A stretch of DNA of 64,000 nt from Erinaceus europaeus (taxonomy: Eukaryota; Chordata; Mammalia; Eulipotyphla; Erinaceidae). Below, piece by piece: positions 33,651-44,679 of this stretch (its first letter is position 1; the number at the start of each line of letters is the position of its first letter). A model generated the notes under the pieces. That model made no database searches. It saw only the letters and a program-made list of their open reading frames with translations, and had not been told where the DNA came from. The DNA is taken from NCBI RefSeq assembly GCF_950295315.1, contig NC_080179.1:65375126-65439125 (forward strand). The letters are read 5' to 3'. The position numbers and the translations under genes were made by a program.

Positions 33651-33937
33651 TTTTCTCAAATAGAAGCACACATATTTTGAGAATATGCATAAAATAATCT
33701 TTTAAATTAGTGACATTTATTCTATTTTGTTAATCTTGGTAGTATGTTTTATTTTAATACGTAGAGTAAAATTCAAAACAGAAAGAAACCCTTTATCAAT
33801 ATCTTTGTTTATTTTTATTTTATTTAAAAACTACTGACTACAACATACTAACCTAATTTAATGAATTTTTAATAATAAATTATTGTAGGACACTAAAATA
33901 CTGAAAAAGATATAAAAACATACTGAATCTTTAAAAT

Positions 33938-34182
33938 GGATTTTTTATTGTTGTAGTTATCATTGTTATTGTTGATAGTCGTTTTTGGATATGGCAGAGA
34001 GAGATGGAGAGAGCAGGGGAAGACAGGGGGAGACAAAGATGGACACCTGCAGACCTGCTTCACCGCTTGTGAAGCGACTCTCCTGCAGGTGGGGAGCCAG
34101 GGGCTCGAACCGGGATACTATAGCCAGTCCTTGCACTTTGCGCCACCTGTGCTTAACCCGCAGTGCTACCACCTGACTCCCT
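33938..34182 (-). mobile_element. SINE family 1, short form
   Basis: Complete apart from part of the CAA region. The B-box GGCTCGAACC is close to consensus on the minus strand (about 34100-34110) and the terminal head reads gctaccacctgactccct. Confidence 0.92.
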
Positions 34183-34678
34183 AATATGTATTTTAAATAG
34201 TCAATGCAAAGAAGTTAATCATGTTACACAGAGGCAATTAAAGTTTTCTGTTTTGTTTTTACTTCCTGTGTTGTAAGAATTGTCTTGTGACAGGATCCTG
34301 AAGTTCTGTTGAAAACACTAATTTCTAATACATGGGTTCAAATTTTTATTGTAGTATCAACACCTAAGTGTTTTACATCATTTTTAAAAGCAGAATCCCT
34401 TTTGTGTTTGACAGTTTAATGGGTTTGACAACTGCGATGTTAAAAAAAATAAGATTCAACTCTGAAGTTACATAGCCATTAAACAGTTTATTTTCATAAT
34501 GATCTTAAATTTGCTGTACTCAGGATTAAACTGCTATATCTTGAGCAAGACTAGATTTGCCACTTTATATGTAGGTTCTTGGTCACCCAACTTCCATGTT
34601 TGCAATTTCTTTAGAGACATTATTGTTTCATAAGTTCTATTTATCAAAATAGCAAATAGTCTTGTCATTCTCCTGGAT
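34183..34678. other. No recognised element
   Basis: Single-copy-looking AT-rich sequence. Nothing supported. Confidence 0.5.
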
Positions 34679-34969
34679 ATATTTTTTAAATTTTTTATAT
34701 TTATTTATTAATTTTCCCTTTTGTTGACCTTGTTTTTTATTGTTGTTGTAGTTATTGATGTCGTGGTTGTTGGATAGGGCAAAGAGGAATGGAGAGAGTA
34801 GGGGAAGACAGAGAGGGGGAGAGAAAGACAGACACCTGTAGACCTGCTTCACCGCCTGTGAAGTGATTTCCCTGCAGGTGGGGAGCTGAGGGCTCAAACC
34901 GGATCCTTATGCTGATCCTTGCACTTCGTGCCATGTGCCCTTAACCTGCTGTCCTACCGCCCAACTCCC
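34679..34969 (-). mobile_element. SINE family 1, short form
   Basis: TSD ctcctggat (about 34670-34678 and 34971-34979). Complete body with (AAATA)n tail. The B-box is decayed (gggctcaaacc). Confidence 0.92.
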
Positions 34970-34979
34970 ATACTCCTGG

Positions 34980-36295
34980 ATCTTAACACTGGCATCAAAG
35001 TTCTCCTCCAGGTCATATTGTGTCTTCAAATTCCATAGTGGTTTCTCTCTTGAAACAGTTGTGCTATCATTAATTTCACTAACCTGATTATTTATCATTA
35101 TTTCATTATAAAAATAAAAAAAAACTTACTTTACTGCTTGTCACATCTTTCAGTTCTCTGAAGAACAAAAGTTTTATTTTGATGTAGCATCATAGGGTGT
35201 CTGTGCTGGTGTACTTACAACCAAAAAATGCAGTGGTTTAGCATAAAGTTTTCTTAGACATCTAGTCAGACCTCTAAATAAAAAAATATATTTTCAGTGA
35301 CTAGAAGAGACAAGACTCTGATTACCTATCTTGAAGGGAATGGAATGTTTGAGAAAATTATTTGGTGTGTTTCACTATTGTACCTGTCACACACTTTTAA
35401 TTAAAAATGTATTGATGCATGACTAAACTGTACTTGGTGAAAAACAGACCTATTTTAGTTCAATTGCAGTAATGTACACACAGACCAGTGGAGTAAGCCC
35501 ATGCAATTATAACACAAAGACAGCCGGCACAGCGAGCCTCTCGCACCTCAATCTCAAAGCAGATGTAGACGCGGGGCGCCAAACATCACAAATCTATGTG
35601 GACTCAATCAGCACAAATGAATTTACTAATCTAGTCTAAATACCTATAATGAAGCCATTTCACTAATCTATGGCAAATTAAATACGTGGAGAAACGAATG
35701 CCAAATAATGATTAAACTTTCCTTCTCCCTACCGCCTCCCTAACATTGCATGTCAGATCTCACTAAGCCCACATCTTCAGACTCTACACAATGTCACTGG
35801 CTCAAAGGAAATGTGATATTTGTATATTTCAAATAGCAATCGATGCATGTCATTATGAGTTTGACAATTAATTGTAAAAGAGTAATTTTTCTGACTCTCA
35901 CTAGTAATTTCACTGATGAATATTTATCAAAACAATGAAGCCCAGGAAATACCAACAAGAATTGGATATTTAAGGCACTGACCTTATAGAATATATTTGA
36001 GAAAGTAACAACAAAAAAAAAGTAAGGTGTTTTAGAACATTCTGATATCATAAGCCAAGAAAAGAAAGTTATAAAATAATAAACTATTACAGCTTGATGA
36101 TTCATTGCATTAACTTAGATTAATAAGTACACTGAGAAGATGCATTTTATAAGGAAGCAATACAATTAAGTCAATAATCACTAGTTCATCATTCTATAAG
36201 AACTTACTATTGATATACTATAATAATCTTTGGTGAAAAAAGAAGAAAACACTGTCCATTAATGGATCCCTAGTTTATTTCTCATATGGTCTCTC
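34980..36295. other. Single-copy-looking block with a CpG-rich islet
   Basis: AT-rich except for 35520-35585, which packs several CpGs (gccggcacagcgagcctctc, then gcggggcgccaaac). That islet resembles none of the SINE, L1 or LTR copies here. See findings. Confidence 0.45.
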
Positions 36296-36297
36296 AA

Positions 36298-36592
36298 TCT
36301 TTTTATTTATTTATTTATTTCCTTTTATTGCCCTTGTTGTTTTATTGTTGTAGTTTTTATTGCTGTTGTTATTGATGTCATCATTGTTGGATAGGACAGA
36401 GAGAAATGGAGAGAGGAGGGGAAGACATAAAGGGCTTGAGAAAGATAGACACCTGCAGACCTGCTTCAGGTGGGGAGACACCTGCAGACTCTTGCAGGTG
36501 GGGAGCCAGGGGCTCGAACCGGGATCCTTTCTCCTGTCCTTGTGCTTTGCACCACGTGCGCTTAATCTACTGCACTACCACCCTAGTCCCTC
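36298..36592 (-). mobile_element. SINE family 1, short form with internal duplication
   Basis: Tail (TTTA)n and CAA-complement are intact. In the middle, 'acacctgcagac' occurs twice (about 36449 and 36477) around gcttcaggtggggag. This is a short duplication with loss of the usual gtgaagcgac block. B-box GGCTCGAACC is intact. Confidence 0.92.
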
Positions 36593-37153
36593 TCATTTAA
36601 TCTTAAAGACACTTCAGAAGTAGAAATTATTTTACAGTTGGGATAAATTACCAATATGTCAATGACAACAAAACTAATGTCTTTTTGCACCACTGCTATC
36701 AATCAATCCTTTATAAACTTTGACAACTGACTACTCTATTGACAGAGATAGCTACAAGAAAGTCCACGAACAATGTTTTAACATAATCCATTCTATACAT
36801 ACGTATTTGTCATCTTATTTTACTATACTAATATTTTTCAGTTAGCATTGATTCATTTTACGTTAAGAAAATAGTTAAAGTTAACAGCATAGGAAAACCT
36901 GAAATATTAAATTCAAATATTGTTAGTTCTCAGTTTTCATTTCTTGTTTTTTAGCTTATTAGAGAGATTTTGACAGGTGACCTTTAGATTGCTTTATATA
37001 GATTAGAAAAGGTTTTGTGTATAAGAAGAACATCACCTGAAATCTCATTACAAAATATCAAGGTAATTGTAGACAGATGTGCACAGTACTAAAGTTAATT
37101 TAAAGAAGGAGAATACTGATATAAAGGAAATGGCTTGAGGAACTGTGTAAAAG
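36593..37153. other. No recognised element
   Basis: AT-rich sequence with no supported feature. Confidence 0.5.
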
Positions 37154-37164
37154 TAAAAGCTGAG

Positions 37165-37428
37165 GGAGTCGGGTGGTAGTACAGTGGGTTAAGCACACGT
37201 GGTGCTAAGCTCAAGGAAAGGCATAAGGATCCGAGACCCCGGCTCCCCACCTGCAGGGTAGTCGCTTCAAAGGTGGTGAAGCAGGTCTGCAGGTGTCTAT
37301 CTTTCTCTCATCCTCTCTGTCCTCCCCTCCTCTCTCCATTTCTCTCTGTCCTATCCAATGATGACAGCATCAACAACAATAAAACAACAAGGGCAACAAA
37401 AGGGAATAAATAAATATTTTTAAAAAAT
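37165..37428 (+). mobile_element. SINE family 1, short form
   Basis: The perfect 11-bp TSD taaaagctgag is at 37154-37164 and 37429-37439. The B-box region is deleted (ggatccgagacccc), so it cannot be an efficient Pol III template. Confidence 0.94.
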
Positions 37429-37784
37429 TAAAAGCTGAGATGGAAAGTAGTTGTTATGGAAGAAGAACTGATTGGATCATCCTGGCACCAATTCCAAGAT
37501 GAGTCAATATTTCAACACTTGATAAAGATATTGAGAGGAAAATAGAGCACCAATAAGGAAAACTAAGAATGGGCGAATACAATAAAATATGTCAATTTTT
37601 TGAGAAATATTTAATTCCAGTTTTTATTTAGGAATCTAACTAATGAAAGAGAGGTAAGTGATAGATACAAGTATTGAATTAGTTGCATAAATATGAAATA
37701 TCAAATCATAACTTTAAAAGAAATGGTGGAGATATCTATGAGCATAGTTTTATGAGATTGCTTTTAAATGTTTTGCATATATAT

Positions 37785-38460
37785 ATATTTATTTATTTAA
37801 TAATGATTGGAAAAGCTGTAGAATCAGTAGGGGTACGATTCCACACAATTCCCACCACCTGAATTCCGCATCCCAACCCCGCCATTGGAAATTTTCCTGC
37901 TCTTTATCCCTCTGGGAGTATGGACCCAGGATCATTCTGGGGTACAGAAGGTGGAAGGTCTGGTTTCTGTAATTGCTTCTTCTCTGGATATGGTCATTGG
38001 CAGGTTTATCCATACTCCCAGCTTGTTTCTATCTTTCTCTGGGCCTGGCTCTGGAGAGATGGGGTTCCAGGGTACATTGGTGAGTTCATCTGCCTAGGGA
38101 AGTCAGATTGGAGTCATTGTAGCATCTCCAATTTGGTGGCAGAGTACTTCAGCTAAAGGGTCTTGACATGGCAGGCCTGTCCTCTGTGCATAATATCTGA
38201 TGTGAAATGTGTCTAGGTGGTAATGGTTGCACTGATTTGATTGAGTTCAGCAGATGCTGTATCAAATGTTATGGATCAAGGGAAGCATGAAGGAAAACTA
38301 ACCATGCCCCAGAGGTTTCAGGATTTGGGAAATATGAGTTTTACAGAGAATGAGGAAGGTTCCTGCTGTCTTGCAGTTTAAGAAGGCAATAGATATTTAT
38401 GATTGTAACCAAGTTATTTGGGAATTTGGTTGACTTTGAAAATCCCATGGTTAATATTTG
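37785..38460 (-). mobile_element. Element X, older inverted copy
   Basis: The complement of 37812-38010 aligns with 7560-7770 in the first copy (shared 'ggtggtgggaattgtgtgga', 'agaagcaattacagaa'). The complement of 38370-38400 shares agacagcaggaacct with about 6950. It is clearly more diverged than the two plus copies and spans roughly the 3' 0.9 kb of the element. The left end is A/T-rich, the expected tail. Confidence 0.75.
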
Positions 38461-38580
38461 TTTTATCGTACAAGACCTCGCCATGATTTATATCACTTAA
38501 TGCTATTTATATATAGCTTTATCTCTTATATTGACACAGCAAGTTGCTTCTGGTCTCCCTGGTTTAAGATTACAGGTGAT

Positions 38581-38882
38581 AGGGAGTCCGGAGGTAGCAC
38601 AGCGGGTTAAGTGCACATGGTGCAAGCCCAAGGACCAACAGAAGGATCCCAGTTCGAGCCTCTAGCTCCCCACCTGCAGGGGAGTCGCTTCACAGGTAGT
38701 GAAGTAGGTCTGCAGGTGTCTGTCTTTCTCTCCCCCTCTGTGTCTTCCCCTCCTCTCTCCATTTCTCTGGGTCTGATCTAACAATGATGACATCAATAAC
38801 AACAACAACTACAACAATAAAAAACAACAAGGGCAACAAAAGGGAAAATAAATTAATTAATAATTTAAAATATATATTTAAA
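38581..38882 (+). mobile_element. SINE family 1, short form
   Basis: The perfect 15-bp TSD aagattacaggtgat is at 38566-38580 and 38883-38897. B-box GTTCGAGCC is near 38651. Complete with CAA-rich segment and A/T tail. Confidence 0.95.
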
Positions 38883-39112
38883 AAGATTACAGGTGATTTA
38901 ATATTTCAAAGAAATAGTCATTATTAGAAATATATTAACAATTTAAGCCCACTGTTAAAATTCAATGAGGTTACTAAAGTTAAACCTTAATTGATTAGAT
39001 TGCAGGAATATGTACTGTTGTTTTCGACGGGTTATGTTGTTTTCGCCGGGCTGGCTTCACGGGCGGGTAACAGACGACCAGGGATTCATGGTTGAGCTGT
39101 AGGCAGTATCTC

Positions 39113-39118
39113 TTTATT
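39113..39118 (-). terminator. LTR polyadenylation signal AATAAA
   Basis: Minus-strand AATAAA in the same context (GAATAAAGAG) as in the plus-strand relative. Confidence 0.72.
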
Positions 39119-39193
39119 CATGCAGGACACAGCACAATCTAAGACGAGCTAAGTTAAACTCAAAGTACAGTACTGTAAAACTCACAATGCTGT

Positions 39194-39204
39194 CTTTATA
39201 TATA
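39194..39204 (-). promoter_or_regulatory. LTR TATA box
   Basis: TATATATAAAG on the minus strand, identical to that of the LTR at 5968-6411 and with the same distance to its AATAAA. Confidence 0.7.
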
Positions 39205-39487
39205 CTTGCCAAGTAAGGTGGAAACAGGATGTGACATAGAGAGGGTGGAGAGAAAAGTGACTGGTGAAAATCAGAGTGTGACAGAGAGGGGGCAGATTAG
39301 GCGAGAATCCTATCACTGAACCACCAATGCCCTGGAGGGAGGGTGGAACTTGTTAACAGTGGTTATGTAAATAGAATGAAGTGATTATGTAAATAGAATA
39401 GTGTTAAGCAGGGGGGATTTAAACCAAATGAAACAGAAGGGGTCTCATGCATCCCAACAATGTACTCAGAACTGGATCTATGCATCA

Positions 39488-39995
39488 AAAGTTCGAGACA
39501 TTCAATCTATTTTCCCCTCTCTTCTTGATTAAATAGTGATTTATAAGATTAGAAGTTAATGAAAGTGTATGTTAACACCATGGCCTTCTACCAAAGGTCT
39601 ATGTTCGTACCCCCAACCTCCTATAGTGACACTGAAAAATCTACCCTCACCCTCCACCCAGAGTTTTATTACTTTGGTTCAATACTCCAAACTCAGCCAA
39701 ATTCCACTTTGCATTTCCCTTTCTGTTCTTCTTTGCATTTCCCTTTCTGTTCTTCTTTCTCAACTTCTATTTATGAGTGGGTTCATCCCATACGCATCTT
39801 TCTCTTTCTGACTTAACCACATTTAAAATAATTCCTTCTAGCTCAAGGATGGGTCGGAGAAGGTGAGTGTATTATTCTTAATATGTGAATAGTATTCCAT
39901 TGAGTATATATACCACAATGTTCTCTACCATTCATCTGTTGTTGGACACCTGGGTTGCTTCCAGGTTTTGGCTATTACGAATTGTGCCGTTATGA
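39488..39995 (-). mobile_element. L1 3' end: 3'UTR and end of ORF2
   Basis: 39488-39840 is inverted 3'UTR, including a 24-bp direct duplication (ctttgcatttccctttctgt twice, about 39707-39760). 39870-39990 is inverted ORF2 C-terminal coding (agtattccattgagtatata, then 'cacctgggttgcttccaggt'). The solo LTR lies about 25 bp to its left. Confidence 0.82.
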
Positions 39996-40204
39996 AAAAG
40001 ACCTTATTTTTACTGTGAGGGAAAAGAGTCACATGTATGATCTGGTGGAGAATCAGGAAAGACTACATCAAGAAAACCAAGATATGAGAGATTTTCATTT
40101 CAAACAACCAATGAGAATATACTTAATTTGTGACAGGCTTTAAGGAACCAAGAATTACAAGGGAAATTATCCTATACTCTCACTGCAAAGCTATATATTA
40201 ACAG

Positions 40205-40249
40205 ATTGACAGACATGAAATACTGAAAATAGACATGAAATACTGAAAC
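40205..40249. repeat. Short tandem duplication
   Basis: The unit agacatgaaatactgaaa occurs twice in tandem, with one small difference at the junction. Confidence 0.8.
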
Positions 40250-40594
40250 ACAGACTTTTAAAAACACTTCACTTTTGAAGGGCATATTGGAAGACCTTCG
40301 TTATTTTACACCATCAAATTTAACAATGATAAATTCCCTCATATCACAGATATCAACTGCTTTATCTATACCACCACTCAATGCATTCACTGAGCTATAG
40401 TTTCACCATATGGGAGCAATAGATTTCTTGTTATCCCCTTAATAGCATCCCACACCATGCCTCTGAACTACGTGCCCACAAACTAAGGCTCTACACATCT
40501 TTCCTAGAAGGCAAAATAAGAAGATGTAACTCCAATTGTGATGGGTTCCACTTCCTAATCACATACGTACTCTCTTAATCAATTTCCTGAACTC

Positions 40595-40736
40595 AGGGAT
40601 CCTGGAAGAATTAAAGATAAATAGAGGAAAAAGACCTAGGTTGGGGGTAAGAGTGTCTTGTAGACACATCATTTATAAGGAGATGAGAGGTTGTATCTAT
40701 ATGTATCAACAACTACACTATTACAGCCCCCTGACA
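40595..40736 (+). mobile_element. L1 3'UTR end fragment
   Basis: It shares 'gggggtaagagtgtcttgta' and the following 60 bp with the complement of 47600-47680 and with 10790-10898. The expected A-tail is replaced by the GATATA array that starts at once. Confidence 0.75.
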
Positions 40737-40902
40737 TATAGATAGATATAGATAGATATAGATATAGATATAGATATAGATATAGATATAGATATAGATA
40801 TAGATATAGATATAGATAGATATAGATAGATATAGATAGATATAGATAGATATAGATAGATATAGATAGATATAGATAGATATAGATAGATATAGATATA
40901 CA
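40737..40902. repeat. Compound GATATA / GATAGATATA array
   Basis: About 165 bp with higher-order structure: two 10-mers (GATAGATATA), then about nine 6-mers (GATATA), then about nine 10-mers, ending in a short CA run. The minus-strand Ile/Tyr/Ser-repeat frames are only translations of it. Confidence 0.96.
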
Positions 40903-41904
40903 CACACATTCAAAGGCAAGGAACATGAGCAGACATCTGACTTTCTATTGAAAATACACTCAGGAATGTATATACAATAAAGAAAAAAGAAGTAAAACTT
41001 TCAAAGCAAATAATTTTGCAGCTATTATACTAATTTGTTTCCTTTCTGTGGGAAACAATTATTTTGCAAGAAGTTTAACCAACACATTAGAACGCCAAGC
41101 TAGCACCAGCATAGCAATTGCTTCTTCATCTGGAGAGTCAGGACTTGCCAGAGACTTCTTAGCATGCTAGTAGAGTCCCAGGATGAGAGAGCCCTTTTGC
41201 AGAAGTGAATTACCTCCTTAAGCACACATGGAACCACTTTGTAACTTCTGTGACCAATATTATTCATTTTCACTTATACAAATTATTCAGTAGAAGGGAG
41301 ACAGCATGTTCAAATAGCGAACTTACAGCACAGTGTGCTGGAAGAGATTTATTGCTAGGAAGAATTGACTTCAAAGAATGCTGAAAGCCAGGGGGCAACA
41401 TAGGCACGTGCAGAAGGATTCAATCACAGTTTCAGGTGCTTTCTCTCAATTCACTGACTAGAGCATCCTCATAAAAGCCGTCTGTTCAACATCTTGAGAG
41501 AACATGTGGCATTCAGAGAGACATGTTTAGGATAAGAAATGTCATTGAACAACCCCCCATTCCTACTCACTGTTTCATTCATTTCTCATCGCTACTGTTT
41601 TGGGATAGCAGGTATATTTCACATCCTTAGTCAATTTATGACTAGACAGAATTTTAGAATGAGTTAATATAGACTTTTTAGCACTTTTTTTCTAATGTGT
41701 CCTCTCTCTAAAGTGATTCAGAGTTGTTTAGTATGTATATAAACCAATGTTTGGATTGTGAATTTATGTATCTTTTCATTTCAAAAGTCACCCCACACCC
41801 AACAGAGGGTATTGGTAAACACAATTAGCCACATTTAAAGGTAGGAGAGAAAGGGTGAAGGAAAAGGGACAGGAAGAAGGGGAGAAGGAGGAGGAAAATG
41901 ACAA

Positions 41905-42285
41905 AAACTATCATTATTTTGAACTGTACACAAAAATTTACTCAAAGTGGATTAAGCACTTCAGTATAAAAGCTGAAGTCATCACAATTACAAACTGAAA
42001 AGCCTCTTATCCTCTTTAACTGTGAAAACAGTATGATAGCACCAGAGTAGGAGAGGGGCTTGCAAAAGGTAGAGGGAGTTACTCAGAACAGGGGGAATGA
42101 CACTATAACTCCATTGGTGGGTATGATGAGGTTTCTGTGTATAAAGAGATACAAGGGAGTGATATGAAGTTGTATTCCTGAAAATTATGTATGTGTGCAA
42201 AGATAGAGAAAAGGGGAGAAATATGACATATATAATTGTAAACCAATGCTAAATCACTACACTTAAGAAGAAAAGGAATTATTAG
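41905..42285 (+). mobile_element. L1 fragment: part of ORF2 joined to 3'UTR
   Basis: Near 41930-42000 the text (attaagcacttcagtataaa, then 'acaaactgaaaagcctctt') resembles mid-ORF2. From about 42010 it is 3'UTR ('ggagttactcagaacagggg', 'acactacacttaagaagaaa'). The two parts are not adjacent in a full L1, so the fragment has an internal deletion. Confidence 0.6.
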
Positions 42286-42449
42286 TATAAAAAGCTCTGT
42301 ATGATTCAACAGAAATTACAGTATGTACAATTACTAAGAATAAAAACTCTGGCAGTCTGCTACTCATATTTGTCCTAAAACAGAGCACTTCCATACCACG
42401 ATGTTACATTTTCTTTCTTTTTTAAAATTTTTTATTTATAAAAAGGAAA

Positions 42450-42477
42450 CACACACACACACACACACACACACACG
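42450..42477. repeat. (CA)n microsatellite
   Basis: About 14 CA units. Confidence 0.95.
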
Positions 42478-42637
42478 ACAGAAAGTGGACAATTTATTAT
42501 GTTATCTACTTACTTTAGTGCAAGGTAATTTCTAAAACTTCCTTGCTATTATGATTACCTAGTACATGGCCTTGTAGTGGTGAATTGAAATTATGGTCTT
42601 TTGATATGGCAATATAGTCACACTAAAGAGTATAGCC

Positions 42638-42913
42638 GGGAGTCGGCGGTAGCATAGCAGGTTAAGAGCATTTGGCACAAAGTGCAAGGACTGTCAAGGA
42701 TCCCGGTTCAAGCCCCCAGCTCCCCACCTGCAGGCAAGTCACTTCACAATCGGTGAAGCAGGTCTGCAGGTGTCTCTCTTTCTCTCCCACTCTCTGTCTT
42801 CCCCTCCTCTCTCCATTTCTCTCTGTCCTATCCAACAACAACATCAATAACAATAATAACTACAACAACAAGGACAACAAAAGAGAAAATAAATACATAT
42901 ATATTTCTTTAAA
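42638..42913 (+). mobile_element. SINE family 1, short form
   Basis: The perfect 14-bp TSD taaagagtatagcc is at 42624-42637 and 42914-42927. Complete, B-box GGTTCAAGCCC near 42705. One of the better-preserved copies. Confidence 0.95.
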
Positions 42914-42999
42914 TAAAGAGTATAGCCATTACAAAGAAACTGTTAAGAATATACCTTCAGGATTTATCACCTACAACCAAGTACAAATAGAGATAATTC

Positions 43000-43539
43000 T
43001 TGAATTTTAACCTCGCAGTGTTAAAATTTTAAACTTGTGTATTAATGATTAGGGACCACAAGCTACACTATTAATGAGAATAAATTCTCTATGGTTAGAA
43101 TCTTGCTCCAAATTGAAAGAAAATAAGATTTGCATTTCCAGCAGGTTTGGTTATATGCAAATACATTTGTTCTTCAGTTGTCAGCCTGTCTTTCAATCTT
43201 ACTTTAGGAATAAGTCACTCTTTCCACAAGCTCTTGTGACTTTATCTTTGTCATTTCTCACTTGTTACCCAGAAGAAATCCATCTTGCTGCAATGGGTAA
43301 AAACATTCTTTATCTGTCTCAAAACAGCTTTCGTATTATTTGCGTTTTCAAACCTTTTTCTAAACACAAACAAGGATCTACTCAGCCGCTTCCAGAAAGA
43401 TATGCACAGGAGACATCTTCACTGAACCAGCAGTGGTAACAGTGAACGTCTTGCTCTTCAGAGAATTTGCCAGTTCAAAACCTCATGGCATACATGGAGA
43501 GTTTAGATTATAATTTTTCAATATTCCTTCCTGTACATC
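43000..43539. other. No recognised element; longest non-repeat open frame
   Basis: The plus frame 43074-43439 (121 codons) lies here. It is rich in Ser, Phe and Lys with no domain, signal or coiled coil that I recognise and no upstream promoter or splice context. I do not call it a gene. The region is less AT-rich than its surroundings. Confidence 0.4.
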
Positions 43540-43742
43540 TATCAAAAATGAATTTCATCTGCCACTGGGCTGCCCAATTCTCTGGTATGATTACAGCCAT
43601 CTGGAGCATCTCCCCAAACTCATTAGTTTTTAACTAACCAAATAGTTCAGTGTTGTCAAAATATTTCACCACCACCCTGTTTATGTTCCTCTCATCACTG
43701 ACTAATACACTGAGAAACTCAGGCCCCAGTACTAAACATCCT
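43540..43742 (+). repeat. CR1/L3-like ancient repeat relic
   Basis: Ordered short matches to a repeat type I recall as CR1/L3: 'gaatttcatctgccactggg', 'ctgcccaattc', then an AT-rich middle with 'gttgtcaaaatatttcacca' and finally 'caggccccagtactaaacat'. The order and spacing agree with the family, but identity is low, so this is tentative. No TSD or tail remains. Confidence 0.45.
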
Positions 43743-44044
43743 ATCTTTCAGCTTTTCACATGAATGAATATGCATGTCGTGTTAATCATGGCTTTAACAT
43801 ATTAGCTGTTTTTCACAAAACTCAGATATTCAGATTCATTACATATCCTATAGGCTAATAAAAACAGGACAACATGTGATTGAGTCAATATGATGTCAGT
43901 ACCATCGTAAAGAGACACCATTTAATTTCCTACTTGGTTGGACAAAAAAATCATAACACTAAGACACAGGAAAACAAAGAGAAACCTTATACAATATTCA
44001 AAATATTAACTAATCATAGATTATGTTTCATAAGGTCAAGTATT

Positions 44045-44200
44045 TTATTTGTTTTTCTTTTCATATAGAGACAGGAAAAGAGAGGGGGGAGGGAGAAAGA
44101 GGAGGGGGAGAGATTACAACATCAAAGCTTCCTTCAATACTGTGAGGACTGGACTAGAACCTGGCTCACATACATGGCAAAGAGATTTATTTTGTTGGGA
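44045..44200 (-). mobile_element. Old SINE, family 2-like
   Basis: Minus-strand GA-rich middle (gaaaagagaggggggaggga), then 'atcaaagcttccttcaatac' and a diverged head with 'ggactagaacctggctcaca'. It resembles the relic at 8259-8418. Confidence 0.6.
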
Positions 44201-44667
44201 CTTAAAGCCTTAAGGCCTTCCAAATAACACAGACATGGATAATTATTTTCTCATTTCTTAAGAACATTGGCATCTTATATAAGGCCTTTAAACTTTTGTT
44301 TAAAAAACTTTGGATATGTTAAGCTATATTACTTAGATTTGTATTTCTTTTAGTATATTACTGATAATGTTAGCTCAGGATACTATCTTATCAGTTAGTA
44401 GGCTGGTATGAAATATATAAAACACTAAGTATATGTAAATTATTGAAGTAGGTCAGTTTCTGAAGTTGATTATTATTGACCTGAAATTCAAATATATATG
44501 ATATGTCGCTAAGTATATAACAAACATAATTATATTATGTATATAGTGTTTACATATATCAATGTACATATATGCACTCAAATATGTAACATGCAATACA
44601 ATTTTAATAAAATGTAGTGAGAGCTGAAGGAGATTATCTTGCTTCTTTTGTGTTCTTCAAATCTTAA
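44201..44667. other. AT-rich, no recognised element
   Basis: Very AT-rich, with ATAT-type patches (44490-44590). Nothing supported. Confidence 0.5.
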
Positions 44668-44679
44668 GAAATAATCAAA

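Larger units (their letters stand above)
39016..39459 (-). mobile_element. Solo LTR, endogenous retrovirus, 444-bp type
   Basis: Perfect 6-bp TSD atgtac at 39010-39015 and 39460-39465. On the minus strand it starts TGTTGGGATGCATG and ends CGTCGAAAACAACA. TATATATAAAG (complement of 39194-39204) and AATAAA (complement of 39113-39118) are conserved with the plus copy at 5968. The 3' end carries two near-identical 14-bp units ending CGAAAACAACA. No viral genes adjoin it. The U3 start matches the LTR at 63486, not that at 5968. Confidence 0.92.

Noticed and set aside
40669..40926. Ile/Tyr/Ser-repeat open frames on the minus strand
   Set aside because: Three frames of the same GATATA array stay open because the unit lacks stops. 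No coding signal.
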